NCBI GenBank assembly: GCA_012064385.1
Contig: QRDG01000139.1
Span: 669,869-733,868 of the forward strand
Reading direction: 5' to 3'
From: Puccinellia tenuiflora
Taxonomy: Eukaryota; Streptophyta; Magnoliopsida; Poales; Poaceae
DNA: 64,000 nt
Part shown: piece after piece, positions 12,882 to 22,577 of the stretch
Numbering within the stretch: position 1 is the first letter of the stretch
Layout: every line of letters begins with the position of its first letter
Made by a program: the position numbers and the translations under genes
Notes under the pieces: model-generated
Told to the model about the DNA's origin: nothing
Database searches by the model: none
Seen by the model: the letters and a program-made list of their open reading frames with translations, nothing else

Positions 12882-15800
12882 ATGAATCTCGTCCTCGAGA
12901 TTCGGAAAGACTAGCAAAAAGGTGTGGGTGGTCTTCGCGGAGATCTTCTTCTCGTTCCCAGGTTGCTTCTTCCTCGGTATGATGATTCCATTGCACCTTG
13001 CAAAATTTGATCGTCTTGGTTCTAGTAACTCGTTCTGCTGTCTCCAAAATCTTTATAGGTTTTTCTTCATATGTGAGATCACTTTCAAGCTGAACTTCTT
13101 CTAATGGCACTGTGTCGTTCAATATTGTATCTGCCATCTCAGGGTGGCACTTCTTTAGCTGGCTAACATGGAACACATTATGCACCGTTGATAAAACTTC
13201 GGGCAGTTCTAGCTCATACGCTACTTCTCCCTTGCGGGACAGAATTTTAAATGGGCCAACGAATCGAGGTGCCAATTTTCCTTTGATCCCAAATCGTTTT
13301 ACACCACGTAGTGGTGAGACTCTGAGATAGGCTCTATCCCCTATCTCGTAGGTGATCTCTCGCCTTTTGGAGTCAGCATAACTCTTTTGCCTAGATTGGG
13401 CAATCTTCAATCTGTCCTTGATCAACCTTACTTTCTCTTCGGCTTCCTTAATTATATCAGGTCCAAAAAGACTGCGTTCCCCAACACCACTCCATAACAA
13501 CGGTGTGGTGCATTTTCTACCGTATAGGGCTTCAAACGGCGCCATCTCAATGCTGGCTTGGTAGCTGTTATTATAGGAGAATTCTGCATACGGTAGGTTA
13601 TCATCCCAGCTGGACTTGTAATCCAGTGCACATGCCCTAAGCATATCTTCCAATATCTGGTTTACTCTTTCCGTTTGTCCATCGGTCTGTGGGTGAAACG
13701 CTGTACTAAATTCTAGTCTCGTTCCCAATGACTCATGCAACTGTTTCCAGAAATGAGAGGTGAATTGGGTGCCTCTATCGGAAACGATCTTCTTAGGAAC
13801 TCCATGCAGACTCACTATTCTTTTCATATATATGTCTGCCAGCTTTGCACTAGTATAGGTAGTCTTGACTGGAATGAAATGTGCTACCTTAGTCAGACGG
13901 TCCACTATAACCCAAATCGAGTCATATCCCAATCTCGTTCGGGGTAGCCCAGTGATGAAGTCCATCCCTATTTGTTCCCACTTCCAGTCTGGTACTGGTA
14001 ATGGTTGCAATAAACCTGCGGGCTTCTGATGTTCTGCCTTTACTCGACTGCACACATCGCACTTGGCGATATACTCGGCAATATCTCTCTTCAGACCGTT
14101 CCACCAGAATCTCTCTTTGACGTCCATATACATCTTGGTGTTACCCGGATGTATGGAGTACGGAGAGTCGTGAGCTTCTTGTAGGATTATCTTCCTGAGG
14201 TCCTCATTCTGTGGTACACAGATACGTTTCTCGAACCACATGGTGCCTTGTTCATCCTCGCGGAAACCTTTGGCCTTACCTTCACTCAGATGGGTTTTGA
14301 TTTCCTCCATCAATTTGTCTCCCTTTTGTGCTTCCCGAATTTTATCCATAAGTGTCGGTTGCACTTCTAGCGAGGCTATGAACCCTTCGGATACTAATTC
14401 CAATCTAAGGTCTTTAAATCCTTTACACAGATCCTCTGGTAACTCTCCTGCCGTAAGTCCATTCACATGGACCTTTCGGCTTAAGGCATCAGCCACTACG
14501 TTGGCTTTCCCGGGGTGGTACTGCAGACTTAGATCATAGTCCTTGATGAGTTCCAACCATCTTCGCTGTCTCATGTTCAGTTCTTTCTGGGTAAATATAT
14601 ATTTCAGGCTCTTATGATCCGTGAATACTTCACATCGTTTTCCCCACAAATAGTGCCTCCAAGTCTTCAAGGCATGCACTACCGAAGCTAACTCCAGGTC
14701 ATGAGTGGGGTAATTGGCTTCGTGCTTCTTAAGTTGCCTTGATGCATAGGACACCACTTTACCTCCTTGCATTAGGACACTCCCCAAACCAAGTCGTGAA
14801 GCGTCACAATACACTTGGAAGTCCTTCTCTAAATCTGGCAGGCATAGGATTGGGGCTGATACTAGACGTTTCTTTAGATCCTGAAAACTGGCTTCACATT
14901 CATCGGACCATAAAAATTTCTTATCCTTCTTCAATAGTTCGGTCATTGGTTTGGCAATCTTCGAGAAATTTTCGATGAATCTCCTATAGTATCCTGCCAA
15001 ACCTAGAAAACTACGGATTTCACCTACATTCTTTGGTGACAGCCATTCTGTCACTGCTGACACCTTCTCCGGGTCCACTGCTATTCCATCCTTAGACACA
15101 ACATGCCCTAGGAACCCAACTTTCTCTAACCAAAACTCGCACTTGCTGAACTTGGCATACAACTTGTGCTCCCTCAGTCTCTGCAGTACTTGGTGTAGGT
15201 GGTTCTCATGTTCTTTGTGACTCTTAGAGTAGACCAGTATGTCGTCAATGAAGACAACGACAAACTTGTCTAGGAAGTCCATAAATACTTTGTTCATCAT
15301 GTTCATGAAGTAGGCTGGTGCATTTGTCAACCCAAATGGCATCACGGTGTATTCATACAAACCATATCTAGTGGTAAATGCCGTCTTGGGTATATCCAAC
15401 TCTCTGACTTTCATTTGGAAATATCCCGATCGAAGATCGATTTTGGAGAAAACACAAGCACCTTCTAGCTGATCAAACAAATCGTTGATTTTGGGTAGTG
15501 GATACTTATTCTTAATGGTCACTTCATTCAAGGCCCGATAATCCGTGACTAGTCTTTGTGTACTGTCCTTCTTTTCCACAAACAAGATTGGGGCTCCCCA
15601 GGGTGAAGAACTAGGGCGAATGAATCCTTTCTCCAGGTGTTCATCAAGTTGTTTCTTGAGTTCTTTTAACTCATCCGCAGCCATAGGGTACGGCCTTTTG
15701 GCTATAGGTCCAGTCCCTGGTACTAGCTCTATCAGAAATTCCACTTCCCTATCGGGTGGCATCCCCGGTAATTCTTCCGGAAATACATCTGAATATTCTC

Positions 15801-17364
15801 TCACTACCAGGACATCTCCTAGGCTAACCCCCTTAAGAGAATTAAGCCTAACCCTTCGCAGTTCATATTTAGATTTAAATCTTATCATCTTCTTTTCAGG
15901 AGTAGTGAGCGTAATTGCTCGGTTTGCACAATCGATGACTCCCCCAAAACGAGTCATCCAGTCCATCCCGATAATAACATCCAATCCTTGGGTCTCTAAT
16001 ACTATTAGATTTATGGGGAAGGGATTTTTGCCTATTTCCAGCGTCAAGTCTCTACATTGGGTGTTCACGAACATTTCTCCTCCGGGAGAACTCACTCTAA
16101 TTGGGTTTAGCATAGTTGAGGTGGCTAAGTTATGCTTGTTAACAAATGCTCGTGATATGAATGAATGAGATGCTCCAGTGTCGAATAAAACTAATGCTGT
16201 AAAGGAATTCAGTAGAAACGTACCTATCACAGCATCAGGTTCATCGAACACTTCCTCCACATTGATGTGATTCACGTGACCCTTCTGGAATGGATTGGGC
16301 TTGGCGGCATCGTCCTTCTTCCTTTCTGGGCATTCAGTGGAGTAGTGACCTGTTTTCTTGCAGGTGAAACAGGTAATCTGACTGAGGTCTTTCTTGTGCT
16401 CATGTCGGTGCTGTACATTGCCATTGTTATTCCCATTGCGGCCATGATTATGCCCATGACCACTGCCATTGCCATTGTTCCCTTTGTACCCTCCGGTACC
16501 ACCTCTGTTCCCACCATTATGGTTATGGCCATGGTTGTGACCATTCCCATGCTTGTGGAAGTTGCTTCCACCACTGTGCTCATGATAGTGTGGCTTCTTC
16601 TGAATGGGTCCAGAGTTATACTTACTGTTGCTACCACTGTACTTCCTCTTCCTAGTTTCTTCCTTCTTTATATTGTCATCCAGAGTGATAGCCTGGTCCA
16701 GTAGAGCTTGGTAGCTAGGAGCGTAGGCCACGGACAACGGTATCTTGAGGTCGCCATTCAGTCCCCTAAGAAACTTTTCCTTCCTCTTTGCATCCGTGTC
16801 AATATCTTCTGGTGCATAGCGTGACAAGGAACAGAAATCATCCATATACTCCTTGAGACTCTTATTGCCCTGTCTCAGACTGCGGAACTCTTCCTTCTTC
16901 AGATTCATGACCCCCGAGGAAATATGAGCATTGCGAAAACCCTCCTTAAAAGTGTTCCAAGTGAGGGTATCAAGTGGATGAGTGATCTGATAGGTCTCCC
17001 ACCATTGAGCAGCTGGTCCCTCAAGCAGGTGAGCGGTGAATCTCACCATCTCAGTATCACTACACTCACAAGTGACCAGGTCCTTGTGCACAGAACGCAG
17101 CCAATCATCTGCGACAATAGGCTCAGTGGCTGAAGAAAATTTGTTGGGTCTGAGCCTCAGGAATCTGGTAAGTCTGTCCATTGGGGGTGGTGGTGGCGGT
17201 GGCGGTGGCGGGGTGGTGGTGGTGCATTCTGGTTTGCCATGAACTGAGGCCATCATTGTCATCAGTTGCGTTTGTGCGGCTATCAATTTGTTGCAGCTGG
17301 TCGTTGTTGTTACTGTTGTTGTTGTTGGGGTCACGGCGAGGAGGCATCTGTGGGATACAAGCAT
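12877..17364 (-). CDS. gag-pol: Tekay-type gag-pol polyprotein with chromodomain, 1495 aa
   Basis: This single open frame encodes the structural and replication proteins of the element. Domains in order: retrotransposon Gag core (about residues 80-235), a His/Gly/Asn-rich linker (258-325), a CCHC zinc knuckle (C332-C345), aspartic protease (DTG at 395-397), reverse transcriptase (FIDD at 705-708), RNase H (D853, E891, D916), integrase with HHCC (H1065, H1072, C1102, C1105) and DDE (D1135, D1196, E1232), and a chromodomain (about 1434-1483), which in this clade targets integration to chromatin. All catalytic residues I checked are present. The start is odd. The family-type start, an ATG at 17347 reading MPPRRDPNN, is out of frame with the rest because of one extra A in a CAA-rich stretch near 17290. 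The frame stays open only from an ATG 17 nt upstream, at 17364. The clade is well supported; present activity is doubtful. Confidence 0.95.
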   Translation of the reverse strand: MLVSHRCLLAVTPTTTTVTTTTSCNKLIAAQTQLMTMMASVHGKPECTTTTPPPPPPPPPPMDRLTRFLRLRPNKFSSATEPIVADDWLRSVHKDLVTCECSDTEMVRFTAHLLEGPAAQWWETYQITHPLDTLTWNTFKEGFRNAHISSGVMNLKKEEFRSLRQGNKSLKEYMDDFCSLSRYAPEDIDTDAKRKEKFLRGLNGDLKIPLSVAYAPSYQALLDQAITLDDNIKKEETRKRKYSGSNSKYNSGPIQKKPHYHEHSGGSNFHKHGNGHNHGHNHNGGNRGGTGGYKGNNGNGSGHGHNHGRNGNNNGNVQHRHEHKKDLSQITCFTCKKTGHYSTECPERKKDDAAKPNPFQKGHVNHINVEEVFDEPDAVIGTFLLNSFTALVLFDTGASHSFISRAFVNKHNLATSTMLNPIRVSSPGGEMFVNTQCRDLTLEIGKNPFPINLIVLETQGLDVIIGMDWMTRFGGVIDCANRAITLTTPEKKMIRFKSKYELRRVRLNSLKGVSLGDVLVVREYSDVFPEELPGMPPDREVEFLIELVPGTGPIAKRPYPMAADELKELKKQLDEHLEKGFIRPSSSPWGAPILFVEKKDSTQRLVTDYRALNEVTIKNKYPLPKINDLFDQLEGACVFSKIDLRSGYFQMKVRELDIPKTAFTTRYGLYEYTVMPFGLTNAPAYFMNMMNKVFMDFLDKFVVVFIDDILVYSKSHKEHENHLHQVLQRLREHKLYAKFSKCEFWLEKVGFLGHVVSKDGIAVDPEKVSAVTEWLSPKNVGEIRSFLGLAGYYRRFIENFSKIAKPMTELLKKDKKFLWSDECEASFQDLKKRLVSAPILCLPDLEKDFQVYCDASRLGLGSVLMQGGKVVSYASRQLKKHEANYPTHDLELASVVHALKTWRHYLWGKRCEVFTDHKSLKYIFTQKELNMRQRRWLELIKDYDLSLQYHPGKANVVADALSRKVHVNGLTAGELPEDLCKGFKDLRLELVSEGFIASLEVQPTLMDKIREAQKGDKLMEEIKTHLSEGKAKGFREDEQGTMWFEKRICVPQNEDLRKIILQEAHDSPYSIHPGNTKMYMDVKERFWWNGLKRDIAEYIAKCDVCSRVKAEHQKPAGLLQPLPVPDWKWEQIGMDFITGLPRTRLGYDSIWVIVDRLTKVAHFIPVKTTYTSAKLADIYMKRIVSLHGVPKKIVSDRGTQFTSHFWKQLHESLGTRLEFSTAFHPQTDGQTERVNQILEDMLRACALDYKSSWDDNLPYAEFSYNNSYQASIEMAPFEALYGRKCTTPLLWSGVGERSLFGPDIIKEAEEKVRLIKDRLKIAQSRQKSYADSKRREITYEIGDRAYLRVSPLRGVKRFGIKGKLAPRFVGPFKILSRKGEVAYELELPEVLSTVHNVFHVSQLKKCHPEMADTILNDTVPLEEVQLESDLTYEEKPIKILETAERVTRTKTIKFCKVQWNHHTEEEATWEREEDLREDHPHLFASLSESRGRDSS

Positions 17365-17380
17365 AGGTAAGCATAGAAAG
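17345..17380 (-). promoter_or_regulatory. possible 3' splice site directly at the gag ATG
   Basis: On the minus strand the ATG at 17347 is immediately preceded by TTGTATCCCACAG, with pyrimidines and a CTTAC branch-like element upstream. A stronger-looking TTTCCTTTTTCCCAG lies about 40 nt further upstream, near 17387. This resembles an acceptor that would place the gag start at the 5' edge of an exon. It is inferred from sequence only. Confidence 0.4.
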
Positions 17381-17696
17381 AAAGATTCTACTGGGAAAAA
17401 GGAAATCTACCCATACTAATAACAACAACCACTCACATAAACAATCAACAATGACACAAGCATCACATATAGAAAGGATATAATTTTTCCGAAAATAGTT
17501 TGGCGACGTTACTATCACGAAAACGAAACACACCACGAGTACGGGTACTGCCATATCACATGTTGATAGGTCAATACTAATAAAACAAGGACGATAACGA
17601 TAAGGGTCTCAACTCAAACCAACAAGGTCTCAAAAAAAGGAAGTACTAAAACAAACGTCGCATAACGATAACGTGGCTGAATGGAGGTCACTCTAG

Positions 17697-18578
17697 TCAC
17701 ATCTTGAAGCGCTTGAAGTAGGCCCGGGAGTCCGAGCACTTGCGCTTCCTCCCACGAGTGTTCATCGCAGGAGTGTCCTCCTCGTCGCTCGAAATGTGGT
17801 GGACCACCTCCTCCGGGTCCTCCTCCACTTCGGGCTCCTCCTCTGCCTCAGCTGCTCCATCTCCAGCATCATCATCGTCATTCTCATCATCATCGTCGTC
17901 GTCGCTCTCATCGTCATCATCATCGTCATCCTCTGCTGGTGGTGGTGGCTGCAGTTGGGCGAGCTGTGCCTGGAGTGCTGCAATCTGGTTGTCCTTCTCC
18001 AGATTCTCCACCTGCAGACTGTGGATATCCTGCTCCATGTGTCCCTTGAGAGTGTGCAGCATGTCTATCTCCTGTGACTGAGCATGAAGAACGGCCTTGG
18101 CCTGATCGCCAACAGTCATCTCCATGTGCCTCCTGTACTCCAACTCCTCAGCGTAAAACTCCATGTCTTCCATGTGCTTCTTCAGGAGAGAGATGTTCGA
18201 CCTATCCCCAACTGTCACCATCGGGGTCCCATCATCATCCCTCCTCCCAAACATCCGGAACTGAGAGTCAACCGGTAAGTCATCGTAGTAGGCGTAGCAC
18301 ATACGAGACAAAAGGTACAGCATCGCCGAGTTGACTCCCTCCTTCCAGCTGGGGTATGTCTTGCTGAAGTCCAGAGTCTCGAACTGCGAGTTGGTGGGGT
18401 CGGCCAGCATAATGGTGCGAACCTCCCAACGCTCCACACCGGGCACGTTGGAGTCCAACACTCTGCCCCTGAAGTACGGCAGTGGCAGGTGCAGCTTCCG
18501 TGTCAACTCAAACAGCTGCTTCCCGAAGACGTGCTCAGAATCCGCACCCACATAGGCTGTCTTAGTGTACTCTCCCAT
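17697..18578 (-). CDS. orf0: extra ORF upstream of gag, 293 aa, acidic/coiled-coil protein
   Basis: This intact ORF lies between the primer-binding site and gag on the element's coding strand. It starts about 190 nt after the PBS and stops 330 nt before gag. Residues 1-125 look globular with no motif I recognise. About 130-210 is a likely coiled coil (heptad-like, Leu/Glu/Gln rich), then a PPPP spacer, then an almost uninterrupted Asp/Glu tract (216-257). Next comes VVHHISSDEED (258-268), which resembles a SUMO-interacting motif, and a basic tail with GRKRK (276-280) suggesting nuclear import. I recall an 'orf0' upstream of gag being reported for rice Tekay-like elements (RIRE3/RIRE8), with no function assigned; I have not checked identity. 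The layout resembles a histone-binding acidic chaperone, but that is inference only. Being intact beside a frameshifted gag is notable. The ATG is directly preceded by TTCTCTTGTTAG, a plausible 3' splice site. Confidence 0.85.
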   Translation of the reverse strand: MGEYTKTAYVGADSEHVFGKQLFELTRKLHLPLPYFRGRVLDSNVPGVERWEVRTIMLADPTNSQFETLDFSKTYPSWKEGVNSAMLYLLSRMCYAYYDDLPVDSQFRMFGRRDDDGTPMVTVGDRSNISLLKKHMEDMEFYAEELEYRRHMEMTVGDQAKAVLHAQSQEIDMLHTLKGHMEQDIHSLQVENLEKDNQIAALQAQLAQLQPPPPAEDDDDDDDESDDDDDDENDDDDAGDGAAEAEEEPEVEEDPEEVVHHISSDEEDTPAMNTRGRKRKCSDSRAYFKRFKM

Positions 18579-18600
18579 CTAACAAGAGAAAAGAGACGAA
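18579..18600 (-). promoter_or_regulatory. possible 3' splice site directly at the orf0 ATG
   Basis: On the minus strand CGTCTCTTTTCTCTTGTTAG is followed immediately by the orf0 ATG. The pyrimidine tract is strong. Several AG/GT donor-like steps lie in the leader between here and the PBS. Confidence 0.45.
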
Positions 18601-18771
18601 ATATTAGATTTTTAAAAGACAATGATAAGAAAATTACAAGACAAAATAATTAATCAACTGCAAAGAGACTTTTAAATAGCAAGATGAAAACAATTGTAAA
18701 ATAATTTTGTAGAGGTTAAACCTATTTTATCTAACCAAACCTAGGGGTTCCGAACCTACAGGCAACATTAC

Positions 18772-18783
18772 GCTCTGATACCA
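18772..18783 (-). promoter_or_regulatory. primer-binding site, initiator tRNA-Met
   Basis: The minus strand reads TGGTATCAGAGC three bases after the terminal CA of the 5' LTR. This is the classic complement of the 3' end of plant initiator Met tRNA. Confidence 0.95.
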
Positions 18784-18786
18784 TCT

Positions 18787-21700
18787 TGTAGTGCCCTCGC
18801 TTAGAAAAGCAAGCACACATCATGAAATATGCTATTCCCTGGATCGAGTACGGATAGCAATTCATAAAAGATGTAATACCATGCATAAATGTCAAATTAT
18901 TACAACGTGACACGAATGATCCAGGATTAAAATAATCCATTACATCTTCGCATAGCACAAGGCTAGCTTTAAACATGTAAATGGTCCAACACCTTATTTC
19001 AGAGTCCACACGCAGACAAAATAATAACACAGAGCTCCATCATCTTCATGAGCCACTGGCGTTCATGTTGGTTGTAAGCTCGGAACGTCCTCACTCGTCA
19101 TCATAGTAACCTGCAACATTAACGTTGCAGCCCAGAGAATTTGGGTCAAAACCTTGTGACAGGCCGGCAAGTAATATACTGGTGGCATATAATTGGCAAG
19201 ACTAAATCTACATGCTTATTTGGCTGGTGGAGTTTCAAGGCTATTTGCGGAAAGCCAATTTTATCCTATACTTTCAAAATCATTTCTTTCTTTTCCAAAA
19301 CTTTAAGAGACATCCCTGGGCGCACCAGTGTCTCACATCCCCCATGTTCACCCATCAAATTTTATTTAAGAAATTGGAATGAAGAGATCTTCTGTCGACA
19401 TCCATGTCTGGTCACTCGTGAATTGTCCGTTACCGGGGACACGGCTATGATCATAGTTTTCTACTCTCGAGAGTTTGTGGCACTTTCCCCACTAGACTCG
19501 ATCAACCCATTCTATCCTTAACTCTCATTTAGTGAAAAGGAAAGGAGAAGACCGAGACGAGACTTTTTCAGAAGTGTCTTCCCGTGGTACTACTAGCGAG
19601 ATCACTGCCGTCCTATCCCTCTACATCATCAGATCTCACTGACCCAGGTCCACACAACTTACTCCGTCAAGACAGAGCCCATATGACTAGTGGTTGCACG
19701 GTCGGGCAAACAAACACGGCGTGACTTTAATCTCAAACCCTGGGTGGCAATCCACAAGTGTACATACTCAGGTTCACACCATTAAAATGGGCCTGAGCAG
19801 CCACTCAACATCGCCTCCGAAAGCCAACCAATCCACCCAGGTAGTAATTTAATTTAGTAGAAATTTTCCTTAACTTAACTACAATAAAACCATCATTTTT
19901 GCAGCAAGCCAATCAACTAAATTAAATTAGGTCACTACCATACAGACATGTGGCTATCCTATCAGGTTTGCATAGCATAGCAATACTTGGTAAAACAACC
20001 TACACATGCAATTCTACTGAAAAGCCTACCATGCATATATACCAAAAATAGTAGGTCATTTATGAAATGTGTATATCACTTGCCTTGATTGTCGTACGAG
20101 TTGTCACAGCACTCACACTCCTGGCACTCTTCACAGTCTAAACAAACAAAGCAACAACACAACAATCAAAACAAAGCAAAGGACAAAGCAATACAATAAA
20201 ATATGAATGCATGAGAAAGATGCAACTAACACAAGTTCAAATTAAATACATTCAAAAGTTATAACATTCTGTTTATAAACTATATGCATGATGCTCATGA
20301 TTCATATTTTAATTGTTTAAAAGATTTAAAACAAAAACAATAGTCAAAATACTAATGCAAGAGATTTTATAAAGCAATTAAATATGCATGATGCAAAAGT
20401 ATTCCGCAAAAATGCTACTGGACAGGGACCACTAAAAGTAGCATTTTTGCAGAAGAAAACATTTTAAAATAATTTATAGATTAAAAGTTATGCCAAAATT
20501 ACTCAAATTTCACATTTGAAATTTGAATAATTTTCAATTTGGCAAAACAGAAAACAAACTAGTCTAAAATATTCTACAGGTTCTGAGGTTTCCAAAAATA
20601 TAAAGATCTCTAAAAATGGCCCAGCCAATAAAAAGTTATGAATGTTTTAATAAGTAGGGGCTTTTCTGCAAAATAGCCTAATTAAAATAATTCGGCTAAA
20701 ATGCCAGAAAGTAGGGCTGACGTGGCTGCTGACTCAGCGCTGACTGGGATCCGACGTGGCAAGACCACACTGGCCGGTACCGATTCGGGTTGAGAAATAA
20801 AAGTCAGCCGTTGGATCTAGATCCAACGGCTCGGATCTAAAGACAGGGGGCCGGCCGGAGCTAGGGTTTCGGTGCACGGCGGTGCACGGCGGCGACGCGT
20901 CGGCATCGCGCGTTCCGGCGAACGGAGAAGGGCTAGGGCGTCGAGGTGCTCACCGTGGGGATCAGGGCGATGAGGCGAGCTCGGTGGCGAGGGGTGGCGC
21001 TCCGGGACGGGCTCCTCCGCCGGGGATTGCTCGCCGGAGTTGGTGCGGGCGGCGGCTGAAGGATGTCGTGGACGTGGGCGTCGACCTGAAGATGGAAAAA
21101 AAACCGGACGTTGTCAAAAGGGTGCGCACGCGCGATAGGAAACCGAAGGGGTGCAGGAGAGAGGAGGGGATGGCCGGAGTTGGCCGTGGGCGCGGGTGCT
21201 TACCGGCGGCAACCGCGGGTCGACGACGGCGAAAAGAGGCAGCCTGGGGGCGGGGTGCTAGGGTTTCTGGGGTGAGAGAGAAGAGGGGAGCGGCGGCTTT
21301 TAAAGGGCACGGACGCCGGGGTCGATTGCGGCCTTCAATGGCCGGAGGGAATCACGGCCGGCGTGATTGCCGCGGGCGCGGCCGCGATTAGGGGAAGGGG
21401 ACGACCTGACAGGTGGGTCCCACCTGTCAGCGTGAGGGAGAGAAAGGGAGAGGGCGCGGACGGTGCTGGGCTGCGGGGCGGGGTAGATGGGCCGCGGGTG
21501 GGCCGTTTCGGCCGGTTCGGCCAGTTTGGCCGTTTTCTATTTTTTTTTTTTGACTGCAAACCTTTTCCAAATTGCTGTTTTCAAACTAGAGTTCAAATCA
21601 ACTCCAAACTTTTTACAAAAATTTGAGAAAATACTTTTTGAGTAGCTTAATTAAAAAGGCACACTTTGGCACCAATCTGGACAACAAAATAAAATACAAA

Positions 21701-21864
21701 ATACCATTTGTTGAATGGGGTTTAATAGCCCCCTTTTATACAAAAACAAAATAATTCCCACAAAACATTTTTAAGCCCTAAAAATAAATATTTTGAGATG
21801 CAAAAAGACATGATGATTATGAATGCATGCATGCTTGTGCAATTTTGAAATTAGGGATGTTACA
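18787..21864 (-). repeat. 5' LTR of the family Z Tekay element (3078 bp)
   Basis: Direct-repeat partner of 9766-12864, with the same termini. The shared motif lies at 19425-19446. It abuts the Athila-type coding region at 21865 without a matching target duplication. Confidence 0.95.
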
Positions 21865-21866
21865 AG

Positions 21867-22577
21867 ATCCCATTCCCTTCAAGATTGGAAAAAACTAAGG
21901 AAGAAAAGCAGTATGCCAAGTTCCTAGAGAAAATGAAGGAAGTGCAAATAACAATCCCCAGCCTTGATGCAGTGTTGCACATCCCTCTGTATGCCAAATT
22001 CTTCAAGGACCTGATAACCAAGAAAAGAAGTATAGAAGATCCTGAGATAGTTGCTTTGACAGAAGAATGCAGTGCAGTTATCCAAAACAACTTGCCCAAA
22101 AAGTTAGGAGACCCAGGAAGTTTCAGTATCCCCTGTGTGGTTGGAAAAAGAACCTTCACAGCTCTTTGTGATTTAGGTTCCTCAGTCAGTGTGTTACCCC
22201 AAGCCGCCAGTCAGATGCTGCAGCTAGGCTTGCCGAAGCCCACCTCAATGACACTGCAACTTGCTGACAGAACACTGAGAAAACCAACTGGAATTCTTGA
22301 AGATGTGCTAGTCCAAGTTGGAAATTTTGCTTATCCAGTGGATTTTGTTGTGTTGGAAATGGAAGACAACTCAGAGTCAATGATTCTTGGCAGACCTTTC
22401 TTAGCCACAGCTGGAGCCATTATTGATGTGAAAGGTGGAACCCTGAAGTTGCAATTTGGTTCTGAACAAGCAGAGTTTAACATGAAGCACGCTTCCCACC
22501 TGCCAAACATGCTTGAACAATGCCATGCCATGGATGTCGTCGACAAGAGTGTAATTGAATCTCAGCAGCAAATGTAA
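21867..22577 (+). pseudogene. Athila gag C-terminus and aspartic protease (5'-truncated)
   Basis: The frame is already open at the junction with the neighbouring LTR and reads the conserved region leading into protease, so the start of gag has been lost. The active-site motif is DLGSS near 22170, the form usual in Athila elements in place of DTG. The flap and 'LGRPFL' region (near 22385) follow. The frame ends in TAA at 22575-22577, but the same frame reopens and continues into reverse transcriptase, so this stop is a mutation, not a natural end. No start codon is credible within the retained part. Confidence 0.85.

Larger units (their letters stand above)
9766..21864 (-). mobile_element. complete Tekay-type chromovirus (family Z), Ty3/Gypsy, 12.1 kb
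   Basis: Two ~3.1 kb direct LTRs (9766-12864 and 18787-21864) both begin TGTAGTGCCCTCG and end GATGTTACA. They enclose, in coding order on the minus strand, an initiator-Met tRNA primer-binding site, a 293-aa extra ORF (orf0), a gag-pol ORF with a C-terminal chromodomain, and a polypurine tract. A pol order of PR-RT-RNaseH-IN with a chromodomain defines chromoviruses. The long LTRs, Met PBS and gag style place it with the Tekay/Del clade. The LTRs differ by scattered substitutions and small indels, so it is not a very recent insertion. The outer 5-bp flanks (GTAAA left, AGATC right) do not match, so at least one border has been rearranged. Confidence 0.95.

Noticed and set aside
15545..16704. 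207- and 145-codon plus-strand ORFs
   Set aside because: They are antisense shadows of the intact Tekay gag-pol, including its His/Asn/Gly-rich linker.
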